From Bradyrhizobium sp. LHD-71 (lineage in GTDB: Bacteria > Pseudomonadota > Alphaproteobacteria > Rhizobiales > Xanthobacteraceae), in assembly GCF_031157255.1 (NCBI RefSeq), contig NZ_JAVIFX010000003.1, positions 186,001 through 250,000 on the forward strand: 64,000 nucleotides of DNA. The letters are read 5' to 3'. Shown here one piece after another: positions 9,932 to 18,341 of the stretch. The notes beneath the pieces are model-generated. The model was not told the origin of the DNA, searched no databases, and saw only the letters and a program-made list of their open reading frames with translations. The position numbers and the translations under genes were made by a program. Position 1 is the stretch's first letter, and each line of letters begins with the position of its first letter.

Positions 9932-10699
9932 TTAGGCGAAGTCGCCGTCGCCGGAATCGAAGTCGTCCGAGCCGTAGTCGTCTTCGCCGCCGTCGTCGTG
10001 GTGCTCGCTGCTAGCCTGGTCGAAACTGCTCTGTCGCGAGTCCGCCGCATCGGCATTGCGGTCATCGCGGCCGACATCGCCGGCGCCGGCCTCGCGCGCG
10101 AGGTCACCCTTCGACTGGTCATTCGACCACGGGCTTGCGCCCTCGCTGTCTTTGCCCGCAGCGGTATCGCCGAAGCCATGCTTGGCGCCACCCATCAGTC
10201 CGCCGATGCTGTTCATGAGAAGCGAGCCACCGATCACGCCGGCCGCTGCGGCTGCTGCTGTACCGAGAAACGAGCCGCCGCCAGGTCCTCCGCCTTGCTG
10301 CATACGGGGGTCGCCCTGAGGCATCGGCGCGTTGCGCGGATCGTTTTGAAGGACGGCGCCAGTATTCCACGCCGGACGATCGGCGCTGCCGGCGCGTACG
10401 TTCGGCACCGAGCCGCGGTTCTGCTGCTGGCCGAAGATCGCATCGCGCATGCTGTCAAGAAAGCCGCCCTGCTGTTCCTGTGCGGGGGCTCCGCCCTCGA
10501 GCTCTTCGATGCGTGCGGCGGCGCGCTTCAGCGCCTCCTCCTGCAACAGCACCGTCTGCACCAGCGGATAGATCGCGTGCGGTGCACGCGTGAGACCCTG
10601 GCTGATAGCAGCCATGGCGTCCGCATCGCGCGGGGCGCCTTCGAGGCTGGCAAGACGGTCGAACAGTTCATCGAGCAGCTGACGCTCTTGGGGATTCAT
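9932..10699 (-). CDS. DUF2076-like protein
   Basis: The 255-residue product starts with MNPQERQLLDELFDRLASLE and continues with helices rich in Ala, Glu and Leu (LVQTVLLQEEALKRAAARIEEL), which I recognise as the conserved N-terminal region of the DUF2076 family. The middle is Gly/Gln/Pro-rich, followed by a short Ala/Gly hydrophobic segment (GTAAAAAAGVIGGSLLMNSI) and an acidic tail of Asp, Glu and Gly. The start at 10699 has GGAGGCGAAA just upstream, a clear ribosome-binding site. Some relatives are labelled periplasmic ligand-binding sensor, but no function is established. Upstream lie two MITE-like palindromes. Confidence 0.75.
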   Translation of the reverse strand: MNPQERQLLDELFDRLASLEGAPRDADAMAAISQGLTRAPHAIYPLVQTVLLQEEALKRAAARIEELEGGAPAQEQQGGFLDSMRDAIFGQQQNRGSVPNVRAGSADRPAWNTGAVLQNDPRNAPMPQGDPRMQQGGGPGGGSFLGTAAAAAAGVIGGSLLMNSIGGLMGGAKHGFGDTAAGKDSEGASPWSNDQSKGDLAREAGAGDVGRDDRNADAADSRQSSFDQASSEHHDDGGEDDYGSDDFDSGDGDFA

Positions 10700-10814
10700 T
10701 TTCGCCTCCTCCATGAAGACATGGCCCGATGTAGGTAATGTCTGTGGCGGCCCAAAGCCGCCTTACGAAAATAAATTTTTGGACATGTGCGACAATTTCG
10801 ACCGGCCCCAGCGG

Positions 10815-10892
10815 CTAGTGCGGTGAATTCGAAATTCCTGCCAACCTTGCGGCAATCTCATCGCAGGAATCTAGAATTCAAAACCGCACTAG
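10815..10892. repeat. MITE-like palindrome, copy 1 (CTAGTGC ends)
   Basis: The 78-bp unit begins CTAGTGCGGT and ends ACCGCACTAG. Inside, AATTCCTGC pairs with GCAGGAAT, giving a near-complete hairpin with CTTGCGGCA near the loop. Both ends carry CTAG. No coding frame is interrupted. It sits between the divergent-side start of the DUF2076 gene and the end of the deacetylase gene. Confidence 0.8.
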
Positions 10893-10905
10893 AATCATGA
10901 AGTTG

Positions 10906-10973
10906 CTAGTGCTCCTTATGTTTCCGAAGTTCGCATGAGAGTGTGCCGCAAAGTGATGCGAACGGAGCACTAG
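10906..10973. repeat. MITE-like palindrome, copy 2, opposite orientation
   Basis: The 68-bp unit begins CTAGTGCTCC and ends GGAGCACTAG and shares the same architecture as the copy 13 bases to the left, but inverted: its reverse complement contains TTTGCGGCA followed by TCTCATGCGA, parallel to CTTGCGGCA and TCTCATCGCA of copy 1. Its last base directly abuts the stop codon of the deacetylase gene at 10974. Confidence 0.75.
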
Positions 10974-11819
10974 TCATGCCAAAGTCACATTCTGCGCCGC
11001 GAGCAGTTTGGGAAAGTTGTCGCTTATCAGCCAGTCGTACTCGTTCTTGCGCTGGTCCGTGAACGGGTCGAGTGCCACCAGCGTCGCGTCCACGAAGCCC
11101 GGATGGCACATGATCAGGCCGCCATCGGGCAGGCGCATCAGGAAGCGTTCGAACAGCTTGGCGAAGTCGGGCTTCTTGGAAAAGTTGTAGGCGCCGGCGA
11201 ACGCCGGATTGAAGCGAAGGCCAGCGCGTGTAGCGTCATCGCGGAAACCCTTGCTGAGCACGTCGAGCATCAGCGTCTTGGCGTCGCGGAATCGGCCGGT
11301 GCGTGGTCCGCCGCGGCCGCACTGCCGCACCCACGCGTTCGGCACCTGGTCCTTCACCGCCGCGACAAACGCCTCGCGCACCTGCGGAAAGAGCTGAACG
11401 TGCTGGTGTCCGTCCACATAGTCCGGCGTCTTGCCGGTCATGTCGATGAACGCCTTGATCTGTGCGGCGATCTCCGCGCGCAGGATCTCTGTGTCGAGCC
11501 GGCGCAGCACCCCTGCCTGCAGGAGCTTGCCGAGCTTGGGAAACTCGCCGTCTTTCTGCGGCCGGACGTGAATCGTCAGCGGGTGAAACGGCGCCGTCAG
11601 CGTCACGTGCAGTCCGATCGCGAATCCCGGCACATCCGCGGCCACGCTCTTCAGCGCGTCGATCTCGGTCCGTGTGAAGGCGGGGGTCACCACCATCACC
11701 GACGTTGCGCTTAGTCGTCGCCGTGCGATCAGGTCGCGGATCGCACGGTTGATTCCTTCCGACAGGCCGTAGTCATCCGCGCAAAGCGAGATCCGGCGCG
11801 GTGCGGGCGCCTCGCTCAT
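10974..11819 (-). CDS. ChbG/HpnK-family (YdjC-like) deacetylase
   Basis: The 281-residue protein has the metal-binding motif ADDYG at residues 14-18 and the downstream DGHQHVQ motif, plus the late HPG motif in GLIMCHPGF, all hallmarks of YdjC/ChbG carbohydrate N-deacetylases. Members remove acetyl groups from N-acetylated sugars; HpnK acts in making aminated hopanoid head groups. It overlaps the glycosyltransferase gene upstream by four bases (ATGA), so the two are translated together and probably act on the same glycolipid. I cannot tell from sequence alone whether the product is a hopanoid or another polyprenyl-linked sugar. Confidence 0.8.
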   Translation of the reverse strand: MSEAPAPRRISLCADDYGLSEGINRAIRDLIARRRLSATSVMVVTPAFTRTEIDALKSVAADVPGFAIGLHVTLTAPFHPLTIHVRPQKDGEFPKLGKLLQAGVLRRLDTEILRAEIAAQIKAFIDMTGKTPDYVDGHQHVQLFPQVREAFVAAVKDQVPNAWVRQCGRGGPRTGRFRDAKTLMLDVLSKGFRDDATRAGLRFNPAFAGAYNFSKKPDFAKLFERFLMRLPDGGLIMCHPGFVDATLVALDPFTDQRKNEYDWLISDNFPKLLAAQNVTLA

Positions 11820-12880
11820 TCGGCCGCGGTCCGCGACGAATCGGCAAGCGGGATGTCGGTCTGCATCTCGTCGCTACCTGCGCGCCGGGTGGTCTTCTCC
11901 GCCACGAAATAGACCGGCCGGGCTTTCAGCTCGTAGATGATCTTGCCGATATACTCGCCGACGACGCCGAGCATCACGAGCTGCATTCCGCCGAGCACCA
12001 TCACGCCGACGATCACTGAGGCGTAGCCGGGCACTGATTTGCCGTCCACGAACGTTTCCCACAGGATCATCAGGCCGACGACGAAGGCGGCGAGCGCGAT
12101 CAGTGCGCCAAGCATGATCGCGGCCCGCAGCGGGGCGACGGAAAACGAAGTCAGGCCGTCGATCGACAGGCCGATCAGCCGGCCCGGGCTGAACGACGTC
12201 TGGCCGTGCGCACGCGGCTCGGGATCGTAATCGACGCGCTTCTGGCGGAAGCCGATCCAGCTCGACAACCCCTTGAAGAACCGGTTGCGCTCGGGAAACT
12301 GGCGCAATGCCGCGGCCGCCCGCGGTGACAGCAGACGGAAGTCGCCGGCATCCGGTGGAATCTTGTGCCGGGCGCGAAAGTTCATCAGCGCATAAAAGCC
12401 TCTCACTGCGAGCCGCAGCAGCATGGCTTCATTCTTGCGATGCGCCTTTGCCGTATAGACGACATCGTAGCTGTCTTCGATCCAGTGTCTGACCAGTGTT
12501 TCGACCAGCACTGGCGGATGCTGGCCGTCGCCATCCATGAACAGCACTGCGCCACCGCGCCGCGCATGGTCGAGGCCGGCCATCAGCGCCGCTTCCTTGC
12601 CGAAATTGCGCGACAGCGAAATCACGCTCACGTCCAGCGTCGTCGCTTTCAGTCCGCGCGCGACGGCGAGCGTATCGTCGCGGCTGCCGTCGTCGACGTA
12701 AATGACTTCGCTGGCAAGGCCGTAAGTCTGCTTCAGCTTTGCAGCAAGTGCGGCGATGCGCTCATGCAGGTGCGTGAGGCCCGCGCCTTCATTGTAGGCC
12801 GGTACGACGATCGACAGGCCTTTGCTGGCACTCGATCGTGCGTCGGCGGACAGATCGGAAATGTCGGCGCCCAGTGTCAT
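11816..12880 (-). CDS. GtrB/DPM1-like family 2 glycosyltransferase
   Basis: The catalytic GT-A domain occupies the first two thirds (GLSIVVPAYNEGAGL, the VIYVDDGSRDDT motif with its DD pair, and FMDGDGQHPP with the metal-binding DxD-like residues). Two hydrophobic helices follow at the C-terminus (AAIMLGALIALAAFVVGLMI and YASVIVGVMVLGGMQLVML), the layout of polyprenyl-phosphate glycosyltransferases. It would charge a lipid carrier with a sugar at the inner membrane for the deacetylase gene that overlaps its end. I use the ATG at 12880 (MTLGADIS), preceded by AGGAG; an upstream start at 12931 is possible and would add 17 residues. Confidence 0.82.
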   Translation of the reverse strand: MTLGADISDLSADARSSASKGLSIVVPAYNEGAGLTHLHERIAALAAKLKQTYGLASEVIYVDDGSRDDTLAVARGLKATTLDVSVISLSRNFGKEAALMAGLDHARRGGAVLFMDGDGQHPPVLVETLVRHWIEDSYDVVYTAKAHRKNEAMLLRLAVRGFYALMNFRARHKIPPDAGDFRLLSPRAAAALRQFPERNRFFKGLSSWIGFRQKRVDYDPEPRAHGQTSFSPGRLIGLSIDGLTSFSVAPLRAAIMLGALIALAAFVVGLMILWETFVDGKSVPGYASVIVGVMVLGGMQLVMLGVVGEYIGKIIYELKARPVYFVAEKTTRRAGSDEMQTDIPLADSSRTAAE

Positions 12881-12976
12881 GCTCCTATCCTGAAACGTCG
12901 CCGCCCTCTGCAAATATGGCCATCGTGTCACAGCGCCGCTATCCCCTGCAACGCTCTGGGAAAGCTTGCGGCGTGT

Positions 12977-13954
12977 TTAAGATCGCAGGAACACCTGAAG
13001 TCGCTCGAACAGCGGGTCGGCGCGGTCGAAGACATAGTCCAGTGAAGCGACGGAAACCGCCTCCGCCCCGTGATCACGCAGGAAGCTCGCGAGCGCATAG
13101 AGTTTCGCCGGTGGGCAGTGCAGCGTCACCATTCCGGATGATGTCGGGCCGCCGAACGGCGACACTGCGCCGAATTTCGTCTGCGCGTCGGCGAGCAATG
13201 CCGCGTCGCAACCCGGAAAGCGCGTTCGCACCTCCTTGAAGGACCTCGCACGCGCACCGGCAGAAATGTGATCGAAGATGACGCGGGCCGTCTCAAGCGC
13301 GTGCGGCGACCAGTCGGCGTCGCGTGCGGCAACGAGATTGGCCTGGCTCTTCAGGATCGTGCCGTCGTCCAGCACTTTCAGGCCGTTGGCGGCGAGCGTC
13401 GCGCCGGTGGTGGTGATGTCGACGATCAGCTCAGCCGTCCCCGAGGCTGGTGCTCCTTCAGTGGCGCCGGCGCTTTCGACGATCCGATAGTCCACGACGC
13501 CGTGCTTCGCGAAAAACCCTCGCGTCAGGTTGATGTACTTGGTTGCAACGCGCATCCGCCGGTTGTGACGGGTGCGAAACTCGGTCGACACGTCGTCGAG
13601 ATCGGCCATGCTGCGCACGTCGATCCAGGCCTGCGGCACCGCGACAACGACGTTTGCGTAACCGAAGCCGAGGCCCTCGATCAGCTTAACCTTGCGGTCG
13701 GCCTGGACGATGCTCTCGCGCACCAGGTCCTCACCGGTGACGCCAAGATGGATGGCGCCGCGCGCAAGTTGTGCGGCGATCTCGCTCGCCGACAGATAGG
13801 CAACCTCGACATTCTCGAAGCCGGAAATGGTGCCGCGATAGTCGCGTGCACCGCCGGGTTTCGCCATGTTGAGGCCGGCATTTGCGAAGAACGCGTCGGT
13901 GTTCTCCTGCAGGCGTCCCTTGGAGGGAACGGCGATGACGAAGGGCTGGGTCAT
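12977..13954 (-). CDS. hisG: ATP phosphoribosyltransferase HisG
   Basis: HisG joins ATP and PRPP in the first, feedback-controlled step of histidine synthesis. The 325-residue protein contains the family patterns [15 protein letters not shown], the [10 protein letters not shown] segment, and the PRPP-binding loop [19 protein letters not shown] chose 13954 because it gives the conserved [14 protein letters not shown] start and overlaps the hisZ stop by four bases. The length is greater than that of the short HisG form that normally pairs with HisZ, even though hisZ is directly upstream. The C-terminal part (about residues 230-325) may be an added regulatory domain. Confidence 0.95.
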   Translation of the reverse strand: MTQPFVIAVPSKGRLQENTDAFFANAGLNMAKPGGARDYRGTISGFENVEVAYLSASEIAAQLARGAIHLGVTGEDLVRESIVQADRKVKLIEGLGFGYANVVVAVPQAWIDVRSMADLDDVSTEFRTRHNRRMRVATKYINLTRGFFAKHGVVDYRIVESAGATEGAPASGTAELIVDITTTGATLAANGLKVLDDGTILKSQANLVAARDADWSPHALETARVIFDHISAGARARSFKEVRTRFPGCDAALLADAQTKFGAVSPFGGPTSSGMVTLHCPPAKLYALASFLRDHGAEAVSVASLDYVFDRADPLFERLQVFLRS

Positions 13955-15096
13955 GCCGCATCTCCCGCCTGCGCGAGCGCATCGATCCACACGGAGAAGC
14001 CGACGGCAGGAATTGGGTGTGCGGCGCCGAGCCGCGTCAGAAGACCGTCATAGCGTCCGCCAGCGACGAGTGGCTCGCTGCCGTTGCCCTTGGCGTGCAG
14101 TTCGAACTCGAAGCCGGTGTAGTAATCGAGCCCGCGACCGAACGACGTGGCAAAGCGGATGGTGGGAATATCGAGGCCACGCGCGGCCATGAAGCCGATG
14201 CGCGTCTCGAGCAGATCGATCGCGGCCGAAATCTCCAGCTTTGCGTCGGCGGCAAGCCGGCGCAATTGCGCCACCGCGTCGTCCGGCTCGCCGGAAATCG
14301 TCAGGAAGCGCTCGATGGCCGCAACGGTTTCCTTCGGCAGCGCGCCGCCGGCCATGGTCGATTGCTCCAAAAAACGATCGGCGATCTCGGCATTGGTGCG
14401 GCCGCTCAGGTTCGTCGCCCCCGCGATCGAGATCAGGTCGGTGATGAGTGCCAGCGCCGCCTTGCGGTCCGAGCCGGCCAGCGCGGCAAGCACGCCTTGA
14501 TAGTCGCTGCGGCTCGCGCTGGTGGCGAGAGTCATTCGCTGCAGGTCCTGTGCAAGGCTGATCTTGCGGTTGAAATCCTTCATCAGCCGCCGCTTCCAGA
14601 CGGGCGCGAGATCGAGCGCGCCGATCAGCGCCGCGAACAGACCGACATCGCCGGTGCGAATCTCGACGTCGGTGATGCTGAACGCTGCAGTGGCCTCCAA
14701 CCCAAGCGCCAACATCTCGGCGTCGGCCGCGGCGAGGTCATTGCGCCCGAACGATTCGACGCCGGCCTGGAGGAACTCGCTTGGTCTTTCGCCGCGATAG
14801 CGGAACACGGGGCCAAGATAGGAGAAGCCCTTCGGCTTGCCGGCGCTGGGCGAAGCGAGATAATCGCGTGCCACCGGGATGGTCAGGTCGGGGCGCAGGC
14901 AGAGATCGTCGCCGCTCGCGTCTGTGGTTAGGTATAGGCTCTTGCGGATGTCCTCGCCGGACAGATCGAGGAATGGTTCCGCCGGCTGCAGGATCGACGG
15001 TTGCGCGGGCATGTAGCCTGACGCCGCGAACGACGCCAGCAGCGCTGCCGCGCGGGACGCGGAGCCGGTCGCAGATGGCGCGGCGGGATCGGTCAT
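13951..15096 (-). CDS. hisZ: ATP phosphoribosyltransferase regulatory subunit HisZ
   Basis: HisZ is a catalytically dead relative of histidyl-tRNA synthetase that forms a complex with HisG and confers histidine feedback. Class II synthetase features are visible: [26 protein letters not shown] (motif 2-like), [18 protein letters not shown], and near the C-terminus [15 protein letters not shown] and [12 protein letters not shown]. The 381-residue length fits the family. It is the first gene of the two-gene hisZ-hisG operon, with a 4-base overlap. The gap of about 290 bases upstream to rsmE contains an 8-bp hairpin at 15281-15311 but no histidine-rich leader peptide that I can see. Confidence 0.93.
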   Translation of the reverse strand: MTDPAAPSATGSASRAAALLASFAASGYMPAQPSILQPAEPFLDLSGEDIRKSLYLTTDASGDDLCLRPDLTIPVARDYLASPSAGKPKGFSYLGPVFRYRGERPSEFLQAGVESFGRNDLAAADAEMLALGLEATAAFSITDVEIRTGDVGLFAALIGALDLAPVWKRRLMKDFNRKISLAQDLQRMTLATSASRSDYQGVLAALAGSDRKAALALITDLISIAGATNLSGRTNAEIADRFLEQSTMAGGALPKETVAAIERFLTISGEPDDAVAQLRRLAADAKLEISAAIDLLETRIGFMAARGLDIPTIRFATSFGRGLDYYTGFEFELHAKGNGSEPLVAGGRYDGLLTRLGAAHPIPAVGFSVWIDALAQAGDAA

Positions 15097-15280
15097 TGAA
15101 ACGGTTCCGAAAGCTTCGAAGTGGCGGGGCGTTTAGCACGGGCGACGGCAACTTTCGACCCGCAATCGCCAACTGAATTAACGGCTTATGTCGGTGCGGT
15201 GCCTTCGGATTCACGTCATGAATGTTCCCTCCCTCCCGGGGCCGGGGTTCGGACGGGGGCCGCGAACTCCGAGCTTGTGG

Positions 15281-15311
15281 CTACCCCTGTCCAGCTCCCC
15301 ACGAGGGGTAG
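15281..15311. other. Hairpin in the rsmE-hisZ gap
   Basis: CTACCCCT (15281-15288) and AGGGGTAG (15304-15311) form a perfect 8-bp stem with a 15-base loop. It lies upstream of hisZ and downstream of rsmE on the minus strand. There is no adjacent T-run, so it may be a leader structure or just a repeat remnant. The remaining part of the 15097-15385 gap shows nothing else I can name. Confidence 0.35.
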
Positions 15312-15385
15312 AGAGCAGGCCTCGCGCGGGGCAAGTCAGACGGATTTCGCTGCGGCGCCGGCAAGTCGCGTGACGCGGCGATCGC

Positions 15386-16123
15386 TTAACCAAGCACCGT
15401 CTGCACCAGCGCCAGCGCGGCGACAGCGGCGGTGTCGGCTCTCAGAATGCGATGGCCGAGCGACAGCCGCACGACGTGAAGCTGTCGCGTCAGCAGCGCG
15501 CGCTCGTGCTCGGCAAATCCACCCTCCGGCCCGATCAGCACGTCGATGCCGCCGGCCGCCTGATCGCGTACGGCTTCGAGCGCGGCGACTGCGTTCTGAA
15601 CTTCGGCATCCTCGTCGCAGAACACCAGGAGCCGGTCGGCCTCGCGCGCCTGCAGGAAGCGTTCGAGCGACAGCGGCTCCTCGACCGTGGCGACACTGAG
15701 GATGCCGCATTGTTCAGCCGCCTCGATGACATTGGCGCGCATGCGTTCGAGATTGACGCGCGAGACTTGCGTGTGCTGCGTCAGCACCGGGCAAAGCGCG
15801 GACGCGCCCATCTCGACGGCCTTCTGCACCATGTAATCGAGCCGCGCATGTTTCAGCGGCGCAAACGCGTAGCGCACACGTGTCGGATCTTCCTGAGGCC
15901 GCGTTTGCGCCTCGACGGTGAGGTGCGCGGGCCGCTTGCGGCCCGCGATGGCGCCGCGCCATTCGCCGTCTCTGCCATTGAAGACGAGAACCTTGTCACC
16001 GCTCTTCAGCCGCAGCACGTTGCCGAGATAGTTGCCTTGTTCCGGACTGAGGGAGACTGTGCCGCCGGATGTAAGCGCGGCGTCGACGTAGAGGCGAGGT
16101 GTGCGGAAGTCGGCGCGGGGCAT
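15386..16123 (-). CDS. rsmE: 16S rRNA m3U1498 methyltransferase RsmE
   Basis: The 245-residue protein belongs to the SPOUT family and methylates U1498 of 16S rRNA using S-adenosylmethionine. The N-terminal PUA-like part reads RLYVDAALTSGGTVSLSPEQ and GDKVLVFNGRDGEW. The C-terminal knotted SAM-binding region has DVLIGPEGGFAEHE and LGHRILRADTAAVAAL, the diagnostic RsmE motifs. It appears to be a single gene on the minus strand, followed by the hisZ-hisG operon after 289 bases. Confidence 0.93.
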   Translation of the reverse strand: MPRADFRTPRLYVDAALTSGGTVSLSPEQGNYLGNVLRLKSGDKVLVFNGRDGEWRGAIAGRKRPAHLTVEAQTRPQEDPTRVRYAFAPLKHARLDYMVQKAVEMGASALCPVLTQHTQVSRVNLERMRANVIEAAEQCGILSVATVEEPLSLERFLQAREADRLLVFCDEDAEVQNAVAALEAVRDQAAGGIDVLIGPEGGFAEHERALLTRQLHVVRLSLGHRILRADTAAVAALALVQTVLG

Positions 16124-16393
16124 TCAGGCGTAACCGGTCGGTTGTATTGGCCTTGTTCAGGTTGCATGCGTTGTAGCGGATGTGACCGTCAAGAACAGTG
16201 GGAAAGCGTACGGTTCTGGTGGCAGGACCGGTGCGTTGAGAGACGTACGAACATTAAATCCGGCGTACCAGCCGGCATTGCGCCGCGTTAATGCCGGAAT
16301 CATCGGGTTGTTAACCGGATTGGGTAATCGTAAAAGCCACTTGCTTGAGCTCTCACGAAGTTCGTGACCGGACCTTGTCCTTGAGGAGAGACT

Positions 16394-17161
16394 GTGACCG
16401 TCCGCCGCCTTCTGATGCCGCTTGCCTTTTCCGCGATGGCTGCCTTTTGCGTGCAGGCCTCCGCGCAAGGCGCGTTTCCCGCTCCTTTGCCGAATCAATC
16501 CGGCGGCAGCGCTTCGCCGTTCCCGCCGGTCAACCAGTCGGGTGCGGCGCCTGCGAATAACGCTGCCGCCTCGCCATTTCCTCCGGTGAATGGCGCGCAA
16601 AGATCGGCGTCGTCGTCGCCGTTTCCGAATCCGCCCGCGGCTAATGCCGCGGCGCCTCAGGGCGTATTTTCGCAAGGGGCGAGGCCGCTTGGTGGTGGGC
16701 TGGCCTCTGGCGGCTTCGGTGCACCGCCGCCTCAGGGCGGCGAGGGAACCGCCGAGCAGGAAGAGTGCATGGCCAAGTTCGCGCCGCTGCGACAGGATGC
16801 GGAAAAGCGCGCCGGCATGATCAAGGCGGCCAGCGAACGCAAGGCGCCGCCTCAGGAGGCCTGCGGCCTGATCAAGGCGTATGTCCAGGCCGAAACGAAG
16901 CTTGTGAATTATGTCACGACCAAGCAAACCGCCTGCGGCATTCCGGCCGACGTCCCGAAGCAGCTGAAAGCCAACCAGGCGCGGTCGCAGCAGATGATGA
17001 AGGCTGTCTGCCAGGCGGCTGCCCAGCCGCAAGGCGGCGGTCCGGCTGCGGCGCCGTCGCTGAGCGAGGTGCTCGGGTCGAGCTCCGCGCCTGATGTGCG
17101 CACTGTCCGAAGCGGCGGAAGCACCTTCGATACCATCAACGGCAACGTCCTTGCGCGCTGA
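16394..17161 (+). CDS. Secreted Pro/Ala/Gln-rich protein with SPFPPVN repeats
   Basis: The GTG start at 16394 is preceded by GAGGAGA, a strong ribosome-binding site. Of 255 residues, about the first 25 form a Sec signal peptide (LLMPLAFSAMAAFCVQASAQ). Next comes a low-complexity region with three degenerate repeats: SPFPPVNQSG, SPFPPVNGAQ and SPFPNPPAAN. The C-terminal domain (about 125-215) has four Cys residues in a helical region (EECMAKFAPLRQDAEKRAGM, ACGLIKAYV, TACGIPADV, MMKAVCQAA) that could form two disulphides in the periplasm. I do not recognise the family. It lies divergent to rsmE and upstream of a repeat and ubiA. Confidence 0.7.
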   Translation: MTVRRLLMPLAFSAMAAFCVQASAQGAFPAPLPNQSGGSASPFPPVNQSGAAPANNAAASPFPPVNGAQRSASSSPFPNPPAANAAAPQGVFSQGARPLGGGLASGGFGAPPPQGGEGTAEQEECMAKFAPLRQDAEKRAGMIKAASERKAPPQEACGLIKAYVQAETKLVNYVTTKQTACGIPADVPKQLKANQARSQQMMKAVCQAAAQPQGGGPAAAPSLSEVLGSSSAPDVRTVRSGGSTFDTINGNVLAR

Positions 17162-17169
17162 GCTGCACG

Positions 17170-17275
17170 CTGGAGCCTTTTCCGGAAAGGTGGATACCGG
17201 CTTTCCGCAAGAAAATGCGACCACTGAAATGAATCTGGAGTGTATTCCGTTCAACCTGAACGGAATACACTCCAG
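17170..17275 (+). repeat. Family-A intergenic element upstream of ubiA
   Basis: The 106-bp element begins CTGGAGCCTTTTCCGGAAAG, continues with GTGGATACCGGCTTTC and GCAAGAAAATGCGACC, and ends in a perfect hairpin: 19-bp arms at 17235-17253 and 17257-17275 around the loop ACC. A second copy with the same order of blocks is at 58334-58439. The hairpin end lies 21 bases before the ubiA start. Confidence 0.85.
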
Positions 17276-17296
17276 GGCTTCGACATCGCGCTCACG

Positions 17297-18229
17297 ATGA
17301 GTGACCTGAGCGGCCGCGTCGCTGATTCGACCGGCAACTGGGTCGACTCGCACGCGCCATCATGGGCGCGGCCCTACCTCCGTCTCGCCCGTTACGACCG
17401 TCCGATCGGATCGTGGCTGCTACTGCTGCCGTGCTGGTGGTCGGCGGCGCTGGCTTCTGGCATCGCCGGCGATGTGGGCAGCTTGCCGCTCATGCTGACG
17501 CTGTTCTTCATCGGCGCGTTCACCATGCGCGGTGCAGGCTGCACCTGGAACGACATCACCGACCGCGATCTGGACGCGAGCGTCGAGCGCACGCGGTCGC
17601 GGCCGCTTCCTGCGGGCCAGGTCAGCCTCGCGGGCGCGTTGACGTTCCTCGTGGCGCAGGCGCTCGTCGGACTGATCGTGCTGTTGCAGTTCAACAGCTT
17701 CGCGATCGTAACCGGCATCGCCTCGCTCGTCATCGTGGCGGTCTATCCCTTCATGAAGCGAATTACCTACTGGCCGCAGGTCGTGCTGGGGCTCGCCTTC
17801 TCATGGGGCGCCTTGATGGGGTTCGCTGCGACGCTCGGCGCGCTGGGGCCGGCTGCGTTCACGCTCTATGCGGGTGCGATTTCCTGGGTGATCGGCTACG
17901 ACACGATCTACGCTCATCAGGATCGTGAGGACGATGCGCTGATCGGCGTGAAGTCGACCGCGCTGTTGTTCGGCGAAAACACTCGCACGATGCTGGCGCT
18001 CTTCTATGCGCTGGCCGTCGTGCTGATCGGCGTGTCGATCTACCTGTCCGGCGCCGGCGCGACTGCCTGCGTCGGATTGCTTGCCTTCGCCGTGCACCTT
18101 GCCTGGCAGATTCGCTCGATCCGCATCGACGATGCGGCGCTCTGCCTGCGTCTGTTCAAGTCGAACCGCGATGCGGGGCTGTTGCTGTTTGCAGGCCTCG
18201 TGGCGGACGCCGCGATGCGGGCGGGTTGA
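17297..18229 (+). CDS. ubiA: 4-hydroxybenzoate octaprenyltransferase UbiA
   Basis: UbiA attaches the polyprenyl tail to 4-hydroxybenzoate in ubiquinone synthesis at the inner membrane. The 310-residue protein has the two aspartate-rich motifs of the family: NDITDRDLD at residues 85-93 and YDTIYAHQDREDD further on, where Mg2+ and the prenyl diphosphate bind. The rest is a set of about eight to nine hydrophobic helices. I place the start at 17297 (MSDLSGRV) because the longer frame would run through the hairpin of the upstream repeat. No obvious Shine-Dalgarno lies just upstream; the repeat hairpin dominates the leader. Confidence 0.93.
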   Translation: MSDLSGRVADSTGNWVDSHAPSWARPYLRLARYDRPIGSWLLLLPCWWSAALASGIAGDVGSLPLMLTLFFIGAFTMRGAGCTWNDITDRDLDASVERTRSRPLPAGQVSLAGALTFLVAQALVGLIVLLQFNSFAIVTGIASLVIVAVYPFMKRITYWPQVVLGLAFSWGALMGFAATLGALGPAAFTLYAGAISWVIGYDTIYAHQDREDDALIGVKSTALLFGENTRTMLALFYALAVVLIGVSIYLSGAGATACVGLLAFAVHLAWQIRSIRIDDAALCLRLFKSNRDAGLLLFAGLVADAAMRAG

Positions 18230-18236
18230 AGGGCAC

Positions 18237-18326
18237 CGTCGTTGCGAGCGAAGCGAAGCAATCCGGTCTGAGGTTGTGGTGAATGCCGCGCTGGATTGCT
18301 TCGTCGCTTCGCTTCTCGCAATGACG
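18237..18326. repeat. Intergenic palindrome (CGTCGTTGCGAGCGAAGCG type)
   Basis: The left end GTCGTTGCGAGCGAAGCGAA and the right end TTCGCTTCTCGCAATGAC are inverted repeats of each other, and GCAATCC / GGATTGC form the inner stem. It lies just after ubiA and before the convergent gene at 18342. A degenerate partial copy is at 33458-33491. Confidence 0.8.
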
Positions 18327-18341
18327 AAGGTGTCTTTGATC

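Noticed and set aside
15097..15385. Possible histidine leader peptide or T-box-like attenuator before hisZ.
   Set aside because: There is a hairpin but no run of His codons and no terminator-antiterminator layout.
16157..17353. A 398-codon minus-strand frame through the Pro-rich protein, the repeat and the ubiA start.
   Set aside because: It runs through a palindromic repeat and has only Arg-rich low-complexity sequence; the plus strand has a good ribosome-binding site and signal peptide.
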